This document shows positions 16,727-25,631 of a stretch of DNA of 64,000 bases, one piece after another (positions within the stretch are counted from its first letter, which is position 1; each line of letters begins with the position of its first letter). The notes beneath the pieces are model-generated. The model did not search any database, was not told the DNA's origin, and worked only from the letters and a program-made list of their open reading frames with translations. The stretch is from the NCBI GenBank assembly GCA_041745295.1, contig JBGTJE010000080.1:1-64000 (forward strand), given 5' to 3'. This stretch comes from JANMEB01 sp041745295 (GTDB lineage Bacteria > Planctomycetota > Planctomycetia > Pirellulales > Pirellulaceae). The translations under genes were made by a program, and so were the position numbers.

Positions 16727-18871
16727 ATGCACGCCATGCCGTTGATGTTGGGCGTATTGGCTTGTCTGGCGGTCGCGTACCGGTATTACAGTGCGTTTCT
16801 AGCCGCCCGCGTTCTGGCCCTTGATGATTCTCGGACGACGCCGGCTCACACGTTGTACGATGGCCAGAACTACCACCCCACGCATCGCTGGGTCCTCTTC
16901 GGTCACCATTTCGCGGCAATCTCCGGTGCTGGGCCGTTGATCGGACCCGTTCTGGCAATTCAGTTCGGCTATTTGCCCGGATTGATTTGGATCGTCGTCG
17001 GCGTTTGTTTGGCCGGGGCCGTGCAAGACATGCTCGTGCTGGGAGCCAGCGTTCGGCGAGGTGGTCGCTCGCTGGCGGAGATCGCGCGAATCGAGATCAA
17101 TCGAACAGCCGGTGCGACAGCTTCGATTGCGATCCTCTTCGTCGTAATTATTGCTCTTTCGGGCCTCGGAGTGGTCGTCGTCAAAGCTCTGGGCGGCGAG
17201 CAGATCAAACTCGCGGCCGATACCAAGATCCGCATTCCATCCACAACAGCTTGGAAACCCGCGGATCCAGAGGCGTCAGCCACATTGCCACAGCGGCTGT
17301 CGATCCCGGGCGAATCGGAACTTGAATTTCCTAACGGTGACGTTCTCAAACGAAGCGAAGGCTTCACCCTGATTTGGCCTGCAGGAAAACCGTTGGAACA
17401 GGCACTGGTAAACGAACCCAATGGCAAAACCGCGTTGACCTTGCCTGCCGGAGTCTTGCAAAGCGTGCCAGGTAGTTCGTGGGGGACGTTCACGATCGCT
17501 TGCACGATTCCGATTGCTTTGTTGGTCGGACTTTACATGTATCGTCTGCGCAAAGGCCGCGTATTCGAGGCGTCGTTGCTCGGCGCGGCCGCGACGATTG
17601 CGGCAACCGTCATTGGCAACTGGATTCCGGGCTCAGCCTGGGAGTCCTGGTTTTCACTGTCGCGCGGCGAGACGATTTGGGCTATTGCCATCTACGGTTT
17701 CGTAGCATCCGTGCTCCCGGTCTGGCTGCTGCTTTGCCCGCGCGACTATCTTTCCAGTTTTCTTAAGATCGGCACGATCGGCCTGCTCGTCGGAAGTGTG
17801 ATTTTGGCCAATCCGAAATTAGAAGCGCCGGCGGTGAATGAGATTTTTGCCGGCGGGGGAGGACCGTATTTCAACGGCGCGATTTTCCCGTTTTGTTTTA
17901 TCTGCATCATGTGCGGCGCAATCAGTGGCTTTCACGCGCTGGTATCGAGCGGCACGACTCCCAAAATGATTTCAAGCGAAGGCGACATACGGATGATCGG
18001 ATATGGAGCCATGCTGATCGAAGGGTTGGTCGGCGTAGTGGCCCTCATCGCGGCGGCGGCCTTGCCGCAAGGAGATTACTGGGCGATCAATATCGATTTG
18101 ACGCGCGTGGCGCAATACGCTGAAGTGTTGGAAAAAATGGGCGCCGACAGCGATAACCTCGGGGAAATCGAACGCCAAGTCGGAGGCGAAGCGCTGCGCG
18201 GTCGAACAGGTGGGGCGGTGACGTTGGCGGTCGGAATGTCGCGCATCTTCACCGACGCGACGCGTAGAGTCTTCGGTGACGGGTTGGACGTCGACGGCAT
18301 TATCAAGTACTGGTACCACTTTGCGATTATGTTCGAAGCGTTGTTTATTTTGACCACGATCGACACGGGGACGCGGATCGCTCGATTCTTACTGCAAGAG
18401 GCTTGGGGCAAGTTCGATGCACGCTTTGAACGGACCAACTGGTGGTTTGGAACCATCGTTTCGACTGCCGTCGTCGTGGCGGCGTGGGGTGGACTCATTG
18501 CGACCGGTTCGATCGAGACGATCTGGCCAATGTTTGGGATTGCAAATCAGCTACTCGCTGCAATCGCGCTGTGCGTGGTGACGACCATGATCATCAATGC
18601 CGGCAAAGCTAAATACGCTTGGCTGATTCTTCTGCCGATGGCATTCGTCATTACGACGACCACCACCGCCAGCTATCAATTGGTGACCGGTAAGTTCAAG
18701 ACTGATTTCATTGACGGCTGGGCGACCGACAACTTCACCAAGTGCCTCACCAGCGGACTCAATATTTTCTTTACCTTGTTCATGCTGATCTGCTTGATAA
18801 TCATCTTGGGAAACGCGCTGGGGACTTGGATTGAAGCGCTGCGGCGGGCCAAGCACCGCGATTTGAAATGA
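16727..18871 (+). CDS. cstA: carbon starvation protein A (CstA) family transporter
   Basis: Inner membrane protein of 714 residues with about 16 hydrophobic segments. Relatives in E. coli import peptides or pyruvate when carbon is scarce. Family text includes HHFAAISGAGPLIGPV near residue 64, WIVVGVCLAGAVQDM, SGFHALVSSGTTPKM and TRIARFLLQEAWG. After the VVVVKAL helix there is an extra polar stretch of about 90 residues (17190-17480) before WGTFTIACTIPIAL; E. coli CstA joins these two helices directly. The start ATG at 16727 is nine bases after the cyclotransferase stop. No regulator or small YbdD-like partner lies beside it. Confidence 0.9.
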   Translation: MHAMPLMLGVLACLAVAYRYYSAFLAARVLALDDSRTTPAHTLYDGQNYHPTHRWVLFGHHFAAISGAGPLIGPVLAIQFGYLPGLIWIVVGVCLAGAVQDMLVLGASVRRGGRSLAEIARIEINRTAGATASIAILFVVIIALSGLGVVVVKALGGEQIKLAADTKIRIPSTTAWKPADPEASATLPQRLSIPGESELEFPNGDVLKRSEGFTLIWPAGKPLEQALVNEPNGKTALTLPAGVLQSVPGSSWGTFTIACTIPIALLVGLYMYRLRKGRVFEASLLGAAATIAATVIGNWIPGSAWESWFSLSRGETIWAIAIYGFVASVLPVWLLLCPRDYLSSFLKIGTIGLLVGSVILANPKLEAPAVNEIFAGGGGPYFNGAIFPFCFICIMCGAISGFHALVSSGTTPKMISSEGDIRMIGYGAMLIEGLVGVVALIAAAALPQGDYWAINIDLTRVAQYAEVLEKMGADSDNLGEIERQVGGEALRGRTGGAVTLAVGMSRIFTDATRRVFGDGLDVDGIIKYWYHFAIMFEALFILTTIDTGTRIARFLLQEAWGKFDARFERTNWWFGTIVSTAVVVAAWGGLIATGSIETIWPMFGIANQLLAAIALCVVTTMIINAGKAKYAWLILLPMAFVITTTTTASYQLVTGKFKTDFIDGWATDNFTKCLTSGLNIFFTLFMLICLIIILGNALGTWIEALRRAKHRDLK

Positions 18872-18994
18872 CAAAAACATGGCCGACCACCGCCACTGCG
18901 CGCTACTCGGCAGCGCGTATATACTTTGACCTCTCCCAACCAAAAGTGGGCTAGGTGGTGCGAACCATACGGCGTTCGGCGTGTTTTTCTGCTT

Positions 18995-19066
18995 CGTTTA
19001 ACGGCGAGCCGCAGGCGACGGCGACGCTGACGGTAACGCAGTCGCCTGCGGCTTGCCGTTTAACGA
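18995..19066. repeat. GTTTAAC-type inverted repeat, copy 1
   Basis: Arms of 25 bases at the two ends (CGTTTAACGG and its partner CCGTTTAACG) are reverse complements with two mismatches. The shared inner block is AGCCGCAGGCGAC. A loop of about 22 bases lies between. The element sits 70 bases before the thioredoxin reductase gene and could fold in its leader or end the cstA transcript. Confidence 0.75.
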
Positions 19067-19138
19067 CCTGAATCCGCTTCATATTTGAACAGTAATACTT
19101 CACTACCTTGTCCTTTGGGGGTCAAACGGAAAACTACT

Positions 19139-20194
19139 ATGCCGGAAAAAGTCATTATCATTGGCAGTGGTCCCGCCGGTTGGTCTGCCGCCATTTACGC
19201 TTCGCGGGCCAATCTATTGCCGCTGTTGTTTGAAGGGACGATTTCGCCGGATATGATCCCACTCGGGCAATTGGCGTTCACGACCGAAGTGGAAAACTAT
19301 GCCGGATTTCCCGCGGGAAATGTCCGCGCGTTTGTCGAGTCCGCAGTCGCCAACGATCGACATTACAACCTGCCTCCTACACCCGAACACCAGCGCGACG
19401 GCCAACCCCACTACGCCGTCCAAGGTGTCGAGTTGATGGAACTGATGAAGCAGCAGTCGATCAACTTCGGCACGCGCGTCGTAAGCGACGAGATTGTCGA
19501 AGTTGACTTTTCGCGGCGACCGTATCGCGTCAAAGCGGGCGAAGGCCAATGGCACGAGACGCACACGGTCATCGTGGCAACCGGAGCACGGGCAAATTAT
19601 CTTGGTCTGCCCAGCGAGCATTTGTACAAGAACAGAGGCGTGAGCGCGTGCGCGGTTTGCGACGGAGCGTTGCCCATATTTCGCAACCAGCCCTTGGCGG
19701 TAATCGGTGGTGGCGATTCGGCGATTGAAGAAGCGACGTTCCTCACGAAATTCGCCAGCGCCGTGTACATCGTCCACCGCCGCGATCAGCTGCGGGCTTC
19801 TAAGATTATGCAACAGCGTGCAACCGACAACCACAAAATTCAAATCGTTTGGAATCACGGGGTTAGCGAGGTGCTCGGTGACGGCCAGCGCCTCAGCGGC
19901 ATTAAACTTCTGAACACCGTCGACGGTTCACAAAAAACTTTGGACGTTCGGGGCATGTTTTTGGCCATCGGGCACACCCCGAATACCGGATTCCTGCGGA
20001 ACAAATTGGAAATGAACGACAAGGGCTACATTCGATTGACCCATCCGTTTCGCACTTTTACCACAGTCGACGGCGTGTTCGCGGCGGGAGATGTCGCGGA
20101 CGATTACTACCGCCAGGCAATCACCTCGGCGGGGACCGGTTGCATGGCGGCGCTTGATGCGGAGCGCTGGTTAACGGCCCAAGGAATCGACTAA
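19139..20194 (+). CDS. trxB: thioredoxin reductase
   Basis: Cytoplasmic flavoenzyme of 351 residues that reduces thioredoxin with NADPH. FAD site: IIIGSGPAGWSAAIYASRA at residues 6-24. Redox pair: CAVC near residues 170-173 in SACAVCDGALPIF. NADPH site: IGGGDSAIEEATFL. A second FAD motif ends the protein: GVFAAGDVADDYYRQAITSAGTG. The family is usually near 315 residues; the extra length is an insertion of about 35 residues after GFPAG (NDRHYNLPPTPEHQRDG region) before the helix with ELMELMKQQ. The ATG at 19139 is chosen because the FAD motif then starts at once; the frame is open 54 bases upstream. It is followed closely by asnS. Confidence 0.93.
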   Translation: MPEKVIIIGSGPAGWSAAIYASRANLLPLLFEGTISPDMIPLGQLAFTTEVENYAGFPAGNVRAFVESAVANDRHYNLPPTPEHQRDGQPHYAVQGVELMELMKQQSINFGTRVVSDEIVEVDFSRRPYRVKAGEGQWHETHTVIVATGARANYLGLPSEHLYKNRGVSACAVCDGALPIFRNQPLAVIGGGDSAIEEATFLTKFASAVYIVHRRDQLRASKIMQQRATDNHKIQIVWNHGVSEVLGDGQRLSGIKLLNTVDGSQKTLDVRGMFLAIGHTPNTGFLRNKLEMNDKGYIRLTHPFRTFTTVDGVFAAGDVADDYYRQAITSAGTGCMAALDAERWLTAQGID

Positions 20195-20235
20195 AACCTC
20201 GTGTCGTGGACGAGCGTATCAATGGAGAATTTCGG

Positions 20236-21651
20236 ATGTCAAGCAAACTCACGGTCGCCTTGGCGCGGAGCGCAGCCCAAATCGGTTCCTTGGCGACGAT
20301 CCAAGGCTGGGTTCGCACGCGCCGCGATTCCAAAGCAGGCTTCAGTTTCATCGAAGTCAACGACGGCTCCTGCCAAGGCAATCTACAAGTCATTGCTGAC
20401 GGGAAACTGGCCAACTATGAAAGCGAAATTAAACTGCTGTCCGCCGGCTGCAGCGTGACGATTGCGGGAGAAATAAAGGCGTCGGGAGGACAGGGCCAAG
20501 CGACCGAATTGCAGGCGCATAGCGTGACCCTCCACGGCTGGTCGGATCCCGAAACGTATCCGCTGCAAAAGAAGCGTCACTCGTTCGAAACGCTCCGTGG
20601 GTGGGCCCATTTGCGACCCCGAACCAATACGTTCGGCGCGATCGCTCGGCTGCGTAACTTGATTAGCTACACCATCCACCAGTTTTATCAGGAGCAGGGC
20701 TTCCTCTATATCCACATGCCAATCATTACGGCCAGCGATGCTGAGGGAGCCGGTGCGATGTTCCAAGTGACGACGCTGCCTCTCGATCAGATCGCCAAGC
20801 GGCAATTGGAAAAGATCGATTACAAATTCGACTTCTTCCACCGGCCGGCGTATTTGACTGTCAGCGGCCAGCTCGAGGCCGAAGCCTATGCCTGCGCGCT
20901 CGGCAAGGTCTACACGTTTGGCCCGACGTTTCGCGCTGAAAACTCGAATACTTCGCGGCACCTGTCGGAATTCTGGATGATCGAGCCGGAGATGGCGTTC
21001 TATGAATTGACCGACAACATGGACTTGGCCGAGAGTTTTCTCAAACGCATTTTTCGCGACGTCTTGGAGCGTGGCGACGAGGATTTGCGCTTTTTGCAAA
21101 AATACGCCAACCCCGATCAAAAGGACGAAGCGCCGCTGATCGCCAACTTGGCCAAAATTGTCGACAGCGAATTTGTGCGGCTCCCCTACACCGAAGCTAT
21201 TAAGATATTGAGCAGCAGCGGCCACAAGTTCGAGTTCCCCGTGCAGTGGGGCATCGATCTGCAATCCGAACACGAACGATTTTTGACCGAGCAACATTTT
21301 CGATCACCGGTGATTTTGTACGACTATCCCCGCGCAATTAAGTCGTTTTATATGTATTGCAACGACGATGGGAAAACCGTGCGAGCCATGGATGTGTTGG
21401 TTCCAGGCGTGGGAGAGATCATCGGTGGTAGCCAGCGCGAGCATCGACTCGAGCCGTTGCGCGAGCGGATGGTCGAAAAAGGCCTCAGCGAAGAATTGTA
21501 TTGGTGGTATCTCGATTTGCGGAGATTCGGAACCGTGCCGCACGCCGGATTCGGATTGGGCTTGGAACGCGTGGTTCAATTCGTCAGCGGGATGGGTAAC
21601 ATCCGCGACGTGATCCCCTTTCCTCGCACCCCCGGCAGCGCCGAGTTTTGA
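20236..21651 (+). CDS. asnS: asparaginyl-tRNA synthetase
   Basis: Cytoplasmic class II synthetase of 471 residues that charges tRNA-Asn; E. coli AsnRS has 466. An OB-fold anticodon domain comes first (LATIQGWVRTRRDSKAGFSF, residues 14-33). The catalytic domain shows HMPIITASDAEGAGAMF, motif 2 TFRAENSNTSRHLSEFWMIE, and motif 3 GFGLGLERVVQ near the end. The text ENSNTSRH fits AsnRS and separates it from AspRS. The ATG at 20236 has GGAG about eight bases before it; a GTG at 20206 would add ten residues without need. It lies 41 bases after trxB and may share its transcript. Confidence 0.95.
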   Translation: MSSKLTVALARSAAQIGSLATIQGWVRTRRDSKAGFSFIEVNDGSCQGNLQVIADGKLANYESEIKLLSAGCSVTIAGEIKASGGQGQATELQAHSVTLHGWSDPETYPLQKKRHSFETLRGWAHLRPRTNTFGAIARLRNLISYTIHQFYQEQGFLYIHMPIITASDAEGAGAMFQVTTLPLDQIAKRQLEKIDYKFDFFHRPAYLTVSGQLEAEAYACALGKVYTFGPTFRAENSNTSRHLSEFWMIEPEMAFYELTDNMDLAESFLKRIFRDVLERGDEDLRFLQKYANPDQKDEAPLIANLAKIVDSEFVRLPYTEAIKILSSSGHKFEFPVQWGIDLQSEHERFLTEQHFRSPVILYDYPRAIKSFYMYCNDDGKTVRAMDVLVPGVGEIIGGSQREHRLEPLRERMVEKGLSEELYWWYLDLRRFGTVPHAGFGLGLERVVQFVSGMGNIRDVIPFPRTPGSAEF

Positions 21652-21691
21652 ATTGCGCCGCGAGAGCCTTCAGCCGCCGCTGCCAACACAT

Positions 21692-21776
21692 TGTTTAACC
21701 GGCGCAGCCGCTGTCCTGCATTGGGTGGGTTCGGCATACTCCACTCCGAGAGACAGCCGCTTCGCCGGTTAAACAG
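21692..21776. repeat. GTTTAAC-type inverted repeat, copy 2
   Basis: Arms of 24 bases that start TGTTTAACCGGCG and end CGCCGGTTAAACA are reverse complements with two mismatches. The loop is about 37 bases. It lies 40 bases after the asnS stop. Confidence 0.75.
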
Positions 21777-21916
21777 CAGCCCTTCTTCGTTTAAACAAAG
21801 GCAGATGTTTACGTCGGTAATCGCCAATGGCCTATTGGCAATTCGTTGACGATTCCAGCAAATCGCCTTAGACTGCGGTGGTTGGCACGAACAGAGAACC
21901 CATCCGAGAACCAAAA

Positions 21917-21966
21917 TCTCCCCCTCACCCTGCCCTCTCCCCCGAAGCGGGGGCGAGGGAACAATG
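21917..21966. repeat. CCCTCACCC-type dispersed palindrome, intergenic copy
   Basis: The element contains CCCTCACCC, CCCTCTCCCCC and GGGGGCGAGGGAACAA, with a short CCCCCG..CGGGGG hairpin. Its reverse complement matches, over about 47 bases, the stretch at 58894-58941 inside a prepilin gene, with differences mainly in the hairpin loop. Confidence 0.7.
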
Positions 21967-22037
21967 CGTAGGGTTTCCGTTCGGCACATGCTGCACAAAC
22001 AACGGAACTCATTCCTTGCTTTGCGAAGTCGACTTTG

Positions 22038-22694
22038 ATGAACATCGATCCCCTGCGATTTGGAATTGCCGTTGGCCCGCTGGCGGTGTATTTGCTGATC
22101 ATGGGAATTATCAACTTGATGAGTCGTCCGTTTGTCACCACCGGCGCGCGGGATACGGCGGCGGTCGGGATCGGCATCACCGGACTAATGATCATCGGCC
22201 CGATGGAATTATTTTTTCCCGAGGGTGCGGCCATTCGATTTGGAGCCTGGGTTTGGCTGTTGTTAGTTGCCTTTTATGGACTTTGCGTGGCGTTCGCCGT
22301 CCTGCTAATGCGGCCGCGGATCGTTGTCTATAACACCACGATGGAACAGCTGAGGCCGATTCTGGCCAGCACCATCGCCCAACTGGATAACAAGGCCCGT
22401 TGGACCGGGGATTGTTTGTTGATTCCATCGCTCAACGTGCATTTGAATCTGGAAGGGTTTTCGATGCTCCGCAACGTTCAGTTGGTCGCTGTGGGCCATC
22501 GACAAAGCTACGAAGGTTGGCGCAAGTTGGAGCAGATTCTTCGCGAGGCCATTCGGCCGATCCGAACGTTCCCGAGCTTGCTGGGAATGCTGTTGGTGAC
22601 GACAGCCATTGCGATCTCGCTGGGCACGTGGTTTTGGCTCGCGAAAAATCAAGCCACGGTGATTGCGGCGATGAATGAGATGCTGTGGCGATAG
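22038..22694 (+). CDS. conserved-looking membrane protein of unknown function
   Basis: Protein of 218 residues with three hydrophobic segments in the first 95 residues (AVGPLAVYLLIMGIINLMS, AAVGIGITGLMIIGPMEL, FGAWVWLLLVAFYGLCVAF). A soluble part of about 90 residues follows, with MEQLRPILASTIAQLD and LIPSLNVHLNLEG, and a last membrane span lies near residues 185-205. I do not recognise the family. The even hydrophobic pattern and codon use indicate a real gene. Start: ATG at 22038, directly after a TTG in the same frame. It stands alone, followed by a GTTTAAC-type repeat before sdhC. Confidence 0.75.
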   Translation: MNIDPLRFGIAVGPLAVYLLIMGIINLMSRPFVTTGARDTAAVGIGITGLMIIGPMELFFPEGAAIRFGAWVWLLLVAFYGLCVAFAVLLMRPRIVVYNTTMEQLRPILASTIAQLDNKARWTGDCLLIPSLNVHLNLEGFSMLRNVQLVAVGHRQSYEGWRKLEQILREAIRPIRTFPSLLGMLLVTTAIAISLGTWFWLAKNQATVIAAMNEMLWR

Positions 22695-22755
22695 ACATCG
22701 GAGGCAATGTTTGATTAGCAGTTGCACGTCCGTTCAAGTGCGGTGCGAGACCGTT

Positions 22756-22820
22756 GTTTAACCGGACCGCTTCGGGCCGCGCAGCGAGGTCGCAGCGCCC
22801 GAAAGCCGGGCGATTAAACG
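22756..22820. repeat. GTTTAAC-type inverted repeat, copy 3
   Basis: Shorter and less perfect copy: GTTTAACCGG and CTTCGGGC on the left, GCCCGAAAG, CCGG and ATTAAACG on the right, with GC-rich sequence between. It lies about 60 bases after the membrane protein gene and 155 before sdhC. Confidence 0.6.
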
Positions 22821-22974
22821 AAGAACAGAAGTCGGAGTCACAACGCGTAATCAACGTGCACCACAAATTGACTCACTTCTCCTCGAAGCGCGCGAAACCG
22901 CGGTTTTGAAATCCGACATTTAGGCTATATTGGCTAGCGTAGATGCAATCTGATTTTTTTGGATCGTTGCTTGG

Positions 22975-23712
22975 ATGGCCGGCTTACGGAATTTCTGGGG
23001 CAGCTTGGTCGGAAAAAAATTGATTGTGGCCTTCACCGGCCTAATCTTGCTGCTGTACTTGGTGGGCCACATGGCGGGGAATTTGAAATCCCTCCTGGGC
23101 GCGGACCCGAGCGGCGTTCCGGCAATCGACGTCTACGCGAAATTCTTGCGAACCATTGGCGAGCCGCTCGTCCCCTATGGCGCGATACTCTGGGCCGCGC
23201 GAGCCGTTTTGTTGACATCGCTCCTCGTCCATGTTGTCGTCGTCTTGCAGTTGACTGTCGCCAACCGAAGTGCACGACCCATCTCATACGCCCAATATCG
23301 AACCCGCGCGTCATCCCTTGCCGCCAAATCGATGATGGTTTCCGGCATTGCGATTTTGGTGTTTGTTGTATTGCACATTCTGCACTTAACGACGGGCACG
23401 ATCCGCGTGGGAGCCTTTGAGCACGGCACCGTTTACGCAAACGTATACCATTCATTTCGAAATCCGGTCGTGTCATTGTTGTATCTGGCAATGATGCTGG
23501 TCGTCGGTTTGCATGTATTGCATGGCGGTTGGAGCCTTTTTCAGACTTGGGGTCTGGACAACCCGAATCGCAATCAGTTTTTGCGAAGGACGGCGGTTAT
23601 CCTTGCAATGGCCATCGCCTTGGGGTTCAGTTTAGTGCCGTTGCTGTTCATGTTCGGAATTCTCCCGGAACCTGCCGCGCTCGTGGCGGTCCCATCACGA
23701 ACTGGAGGTTGA
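22975..23712 (+). CDS. sdhC: succinate dehydrogenase cytochrome b subunit
   Basis: Membrane anchor of 245 residues for the succinate dehydrogenase or fumarate reductase encoded here. It has five hydrophobic segments, starting with FTGLILLLYLVGHMAGNL, as in the single-subunit type B anchors of Bacillus and Wolinella. The membrane His residues GHMAGN, LLVHVVVV, VLHILHL and LHVLHGGWS are placed as heme ligands of a two-heme cytochrome b would be. The enzyme passes electrons between succinate and quinone at the inner membrane. It is the first gene of sdhCAB; sdhA starts five bases after its stop with GGAGG between them. Confidence 0.93.
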   Translation: MAGLRNFWGSLVGKKLIVAFTGLILLLYLVGHMAGNLKSLLGADPSGVPAIDVYAKFLRTIGEPLVPYGAILWAARAVLLTSLLVHVVVVLQLTVANRSARPISYAQYRTRASSLAAKSMMVSGIAILVFVVLHILHLTTGTIRVGAFEHGTVYANVYHSFRNPVVSLLYLAMMLVVGLHVLHGGWSLFQTWGLDNPNRNQFLRRTAVILAMAIALGFSLVPLLFMFGILPEPAALVAVPSRTGG

Positions 23713-23717
23713 CGTTT

Positions 23718-25631
23718 ATGTTGGACTTGCGGGCTCAATTGCCGACCGGTCCGATCGACCAGATGTGGGACAACCACGTCAATGGGCTGCGGCTGGTGGG
23801 CCCGCGGAATCGGCCGAGTTACCGCGTGATCGTCGTCGGAACGGGGTTGGCCGGAGCCTCGGCCGCCGCGTCTTTGGCTGCGATGGGCTATCAAGTCGAC
23901 AGCTTTTGTTTTCAAGACTCTCCGCGCCGAGCTCACAGTATCGCCGCTCAGGGTGGCATCAACGCGGCGAAGAATTATCGCAACGACGGCGACTCGGTTT
24001 GGCGTTTGTTTACCGACACGCAAAAAGGAGGCGATTTTCGGGCGCGCGAAGAAAACGTCTATCGGCTTGCGCAGCTCAGCGCCCCGATCATCGATCAGGC
24101 GGTTGCTCAAGGCGTTCCCTTTGCTCGCGAATACGGCGGCAATCTGGCGAATCGATCATTCGGCGGAGTGCTGGTCGAGCGCACGTTCTACTGTCGCGGC
24201 GAAACCGGCCAGCAGTTGTTGCTCGGCGCTTATCAAGCAATGTGCGAACAAATTCATGCCCGGCGGATCACGATGCACTCGCGAACCGAAATGTTGGACT
24301 TGGTCGTTGTCGATGGCCGGGCGCGCGGTATTGTTGTGCGCGATCTTGTCACGGGTGAGATTCACTCGTATGCGGCGGAAGCCGTGGTTCTGGCGACCGG
24401 TGGCTACGGCAACATTTTTTACTTGTCAACCAACGCCAAGGGCTGCAACGCCACGGCGATTTGGCGCGCCCATCGCCGCGGCGCGGGAATGGCCAATCCA
24501 AGCTTCACGCAGATCCACCCAACTTCGATCCCGGCGTCGGGAGAAAACCAATCCAAGCTTACTTTGATGAGCGAATCGCTTCGCAACGACGGTCGAATCT
24601 GGGTCCCGCGCAAAGCAAACGACAAGCGGCCACCGCATGAAATTTCCGAGGCCGAGCGACTTTATTACTTGGAGGAACGCTATCCCCGTTTTGGCAATCT
24701 GGTGCCACGTGATGTGGCGGCCCGGAATGCCAAAGAGGTTTGCGACAAGGGCTTGGGAGTCGGGCCGACCGGCTACGGCGTGTATCTCGACTTCCGCGAC
24801 GCCATCCAGCGACATGGCGCCGAAGTCATCGCGGCACGGTATGACAATCTTTTCGAAATGTACGAACGCATCACGAATGAGAATCCATTCGAAGTCCCGA
24901 TGCGGATCTACCCGGCGGTACATTACACCATGGGCGGATTGTGGGTCGACTATAACTTGATGACCACGATTCCGGGGCTATACGCCATCGGCGAAGCCAA
25001 TTTTTCGGACCACGGCGCGAACCGCCTGGGAGCCAGTTCCTTGATGCAATGTTTGGCGGACGGTTATTTCATATTGCCCGTCACGATCAGCGATTACCTG
25101 AGCCGGCATCCAACCCATGACGTCGACGTTCAACACGCGCAGTTCCAGCGTATCACCGACGACGTCCGCGAGCGGACGGCGCGATTGCTATCCGTCGGCG
25201 GGCGACGTTCCCCGCAGTCGTTTCATCGGGAGTTGGGAGACATCATGTGGCGGGATTGCGGGATTTCGCGGAGCGAAGCCGGGCTGCGCGACGGGCTTGA
25301 CCGGATTCCTCAATTGCGGGAAGAGTTTTGGCGCGATCTCCGGATTGTCGGCAACGGTCAATCGCTCAATCAATCATTGGAATACGCGGGGCGAGTCGCC
25401 GATTTCTTGGAATTCGGCGAACTGATGTGTGGCGATGCACTGCAGCGGGACGAATCGTGCGGCTGCCATTTCCGCGAGGAACATCAAACGCCGGATAACG
25501 AAGCACAACGCGACGATGAACATTTTTGCAACGTGTCCGTCTGGGAACATACACCGTCCGGGCCGGAACTCAACGCAGAACCACTGGTTTTTAACGCCCT
25601 TCCGCGGGCCCAAAGGAATTACAAGACATGA
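23718..25631 (+). CDS. sdhA: succinate dehydrogenase/fumarate reductase flavoprotein subunit
   Basis: Catalytic subunit of 637 residues. FAD site: VVGTGLAGASAAASL near residue 40. The His that would hold FAD covalently is in RRAHSIAAQGGINAAKNY, near residue 75. Substrate and catalytic residues: TQIHPTSIP and GEANFSDHGANRLGASSL. The helical C-terminal domain ends in a charged tail. The ATG at 23718 has GGAGG ten bases before it (23704-23708) and gives the usual family start; the frame is open further into sdhC but without a better start. Its TGA overlaps the sdhB ATG as ATGA. The long form with a C-terminal extension fits the type B enzyme. Confidence 0.95.
   Translation: MLDLRAQLPTGPIDQMWDNHVNGLRLVGPRNRPSYRVIVVGTGLAGASAAASLAAMGYQVDSFCFQDSPRRAHSIAAQGGINAAKNYRNDGDSVWRLFTDTQKGGDFRAREENVYRLAQLSAPIIDQAVAQGVPFAREYGGNLANRSFGGVLVERTFYCRGETGQQLLLGAYQAMCEQIHARRITMHSRTEMLDLVVVDGRARGIVVRDLVTGEIHSYAAEAVVLATGGYGNIFYLSTNAKGCNATAIWRAHRRGAGMANPSFTQIHPTSIPASGENQSKLTLMSESLRNDGRIWVPRKANDKRPPHEISEAERLYYLEERYPRFGNLVPRDVAARNAKEVCDKGLGVGPTGYGVYLDFRDAIQRHGAEVIAARYDNLFEMYERITNENPFEVPMRIYPAVHYTMGGLWVDYNLMTTIPGLYAIGEANFSDHGANRLGASSLMQCLADGYFILPVTISDYLSRHPTHDVDVQHAQFQRITDDVRERTARLLSVGGRRSPQSFHRELGDIMWRDCGISRSEAGLRDGLDRIPQLREEFWRDLRIVGNGQSLNQSLEYAGRVADFLEFGELMCGDALQRDESCGCHFREEHQTPDNEAQRDDEHFCNVSVWEHTPSGPELNAEPLVFNALPRAQRNYKT

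Larger units (their letters stand above)
21652..22037. other. intergenic region with two repeat elements
   Basis: No gene seen. The region holds a GTTTAAC-type element (21692-21776) and a CCCTCACCC-type element (21917-21966), both listed separately. The remaining sequence up to the membrane protein start at 22038 shows no clear promoter. Confidence 0.55.

Noticed and set aside
20383..21297. 304-residue frame antisense to asnS
   Set aside because: It lies wholly over a well-conserved gene and shows no domain; it is a shadow of the opposite strand.
22905..22930. Promoter TTGAAA..TATATT before sdhC
   Set aside because: The two boxes are about 14 bases apart, too close for a normal sigma-70 promoter, so I do not call it.
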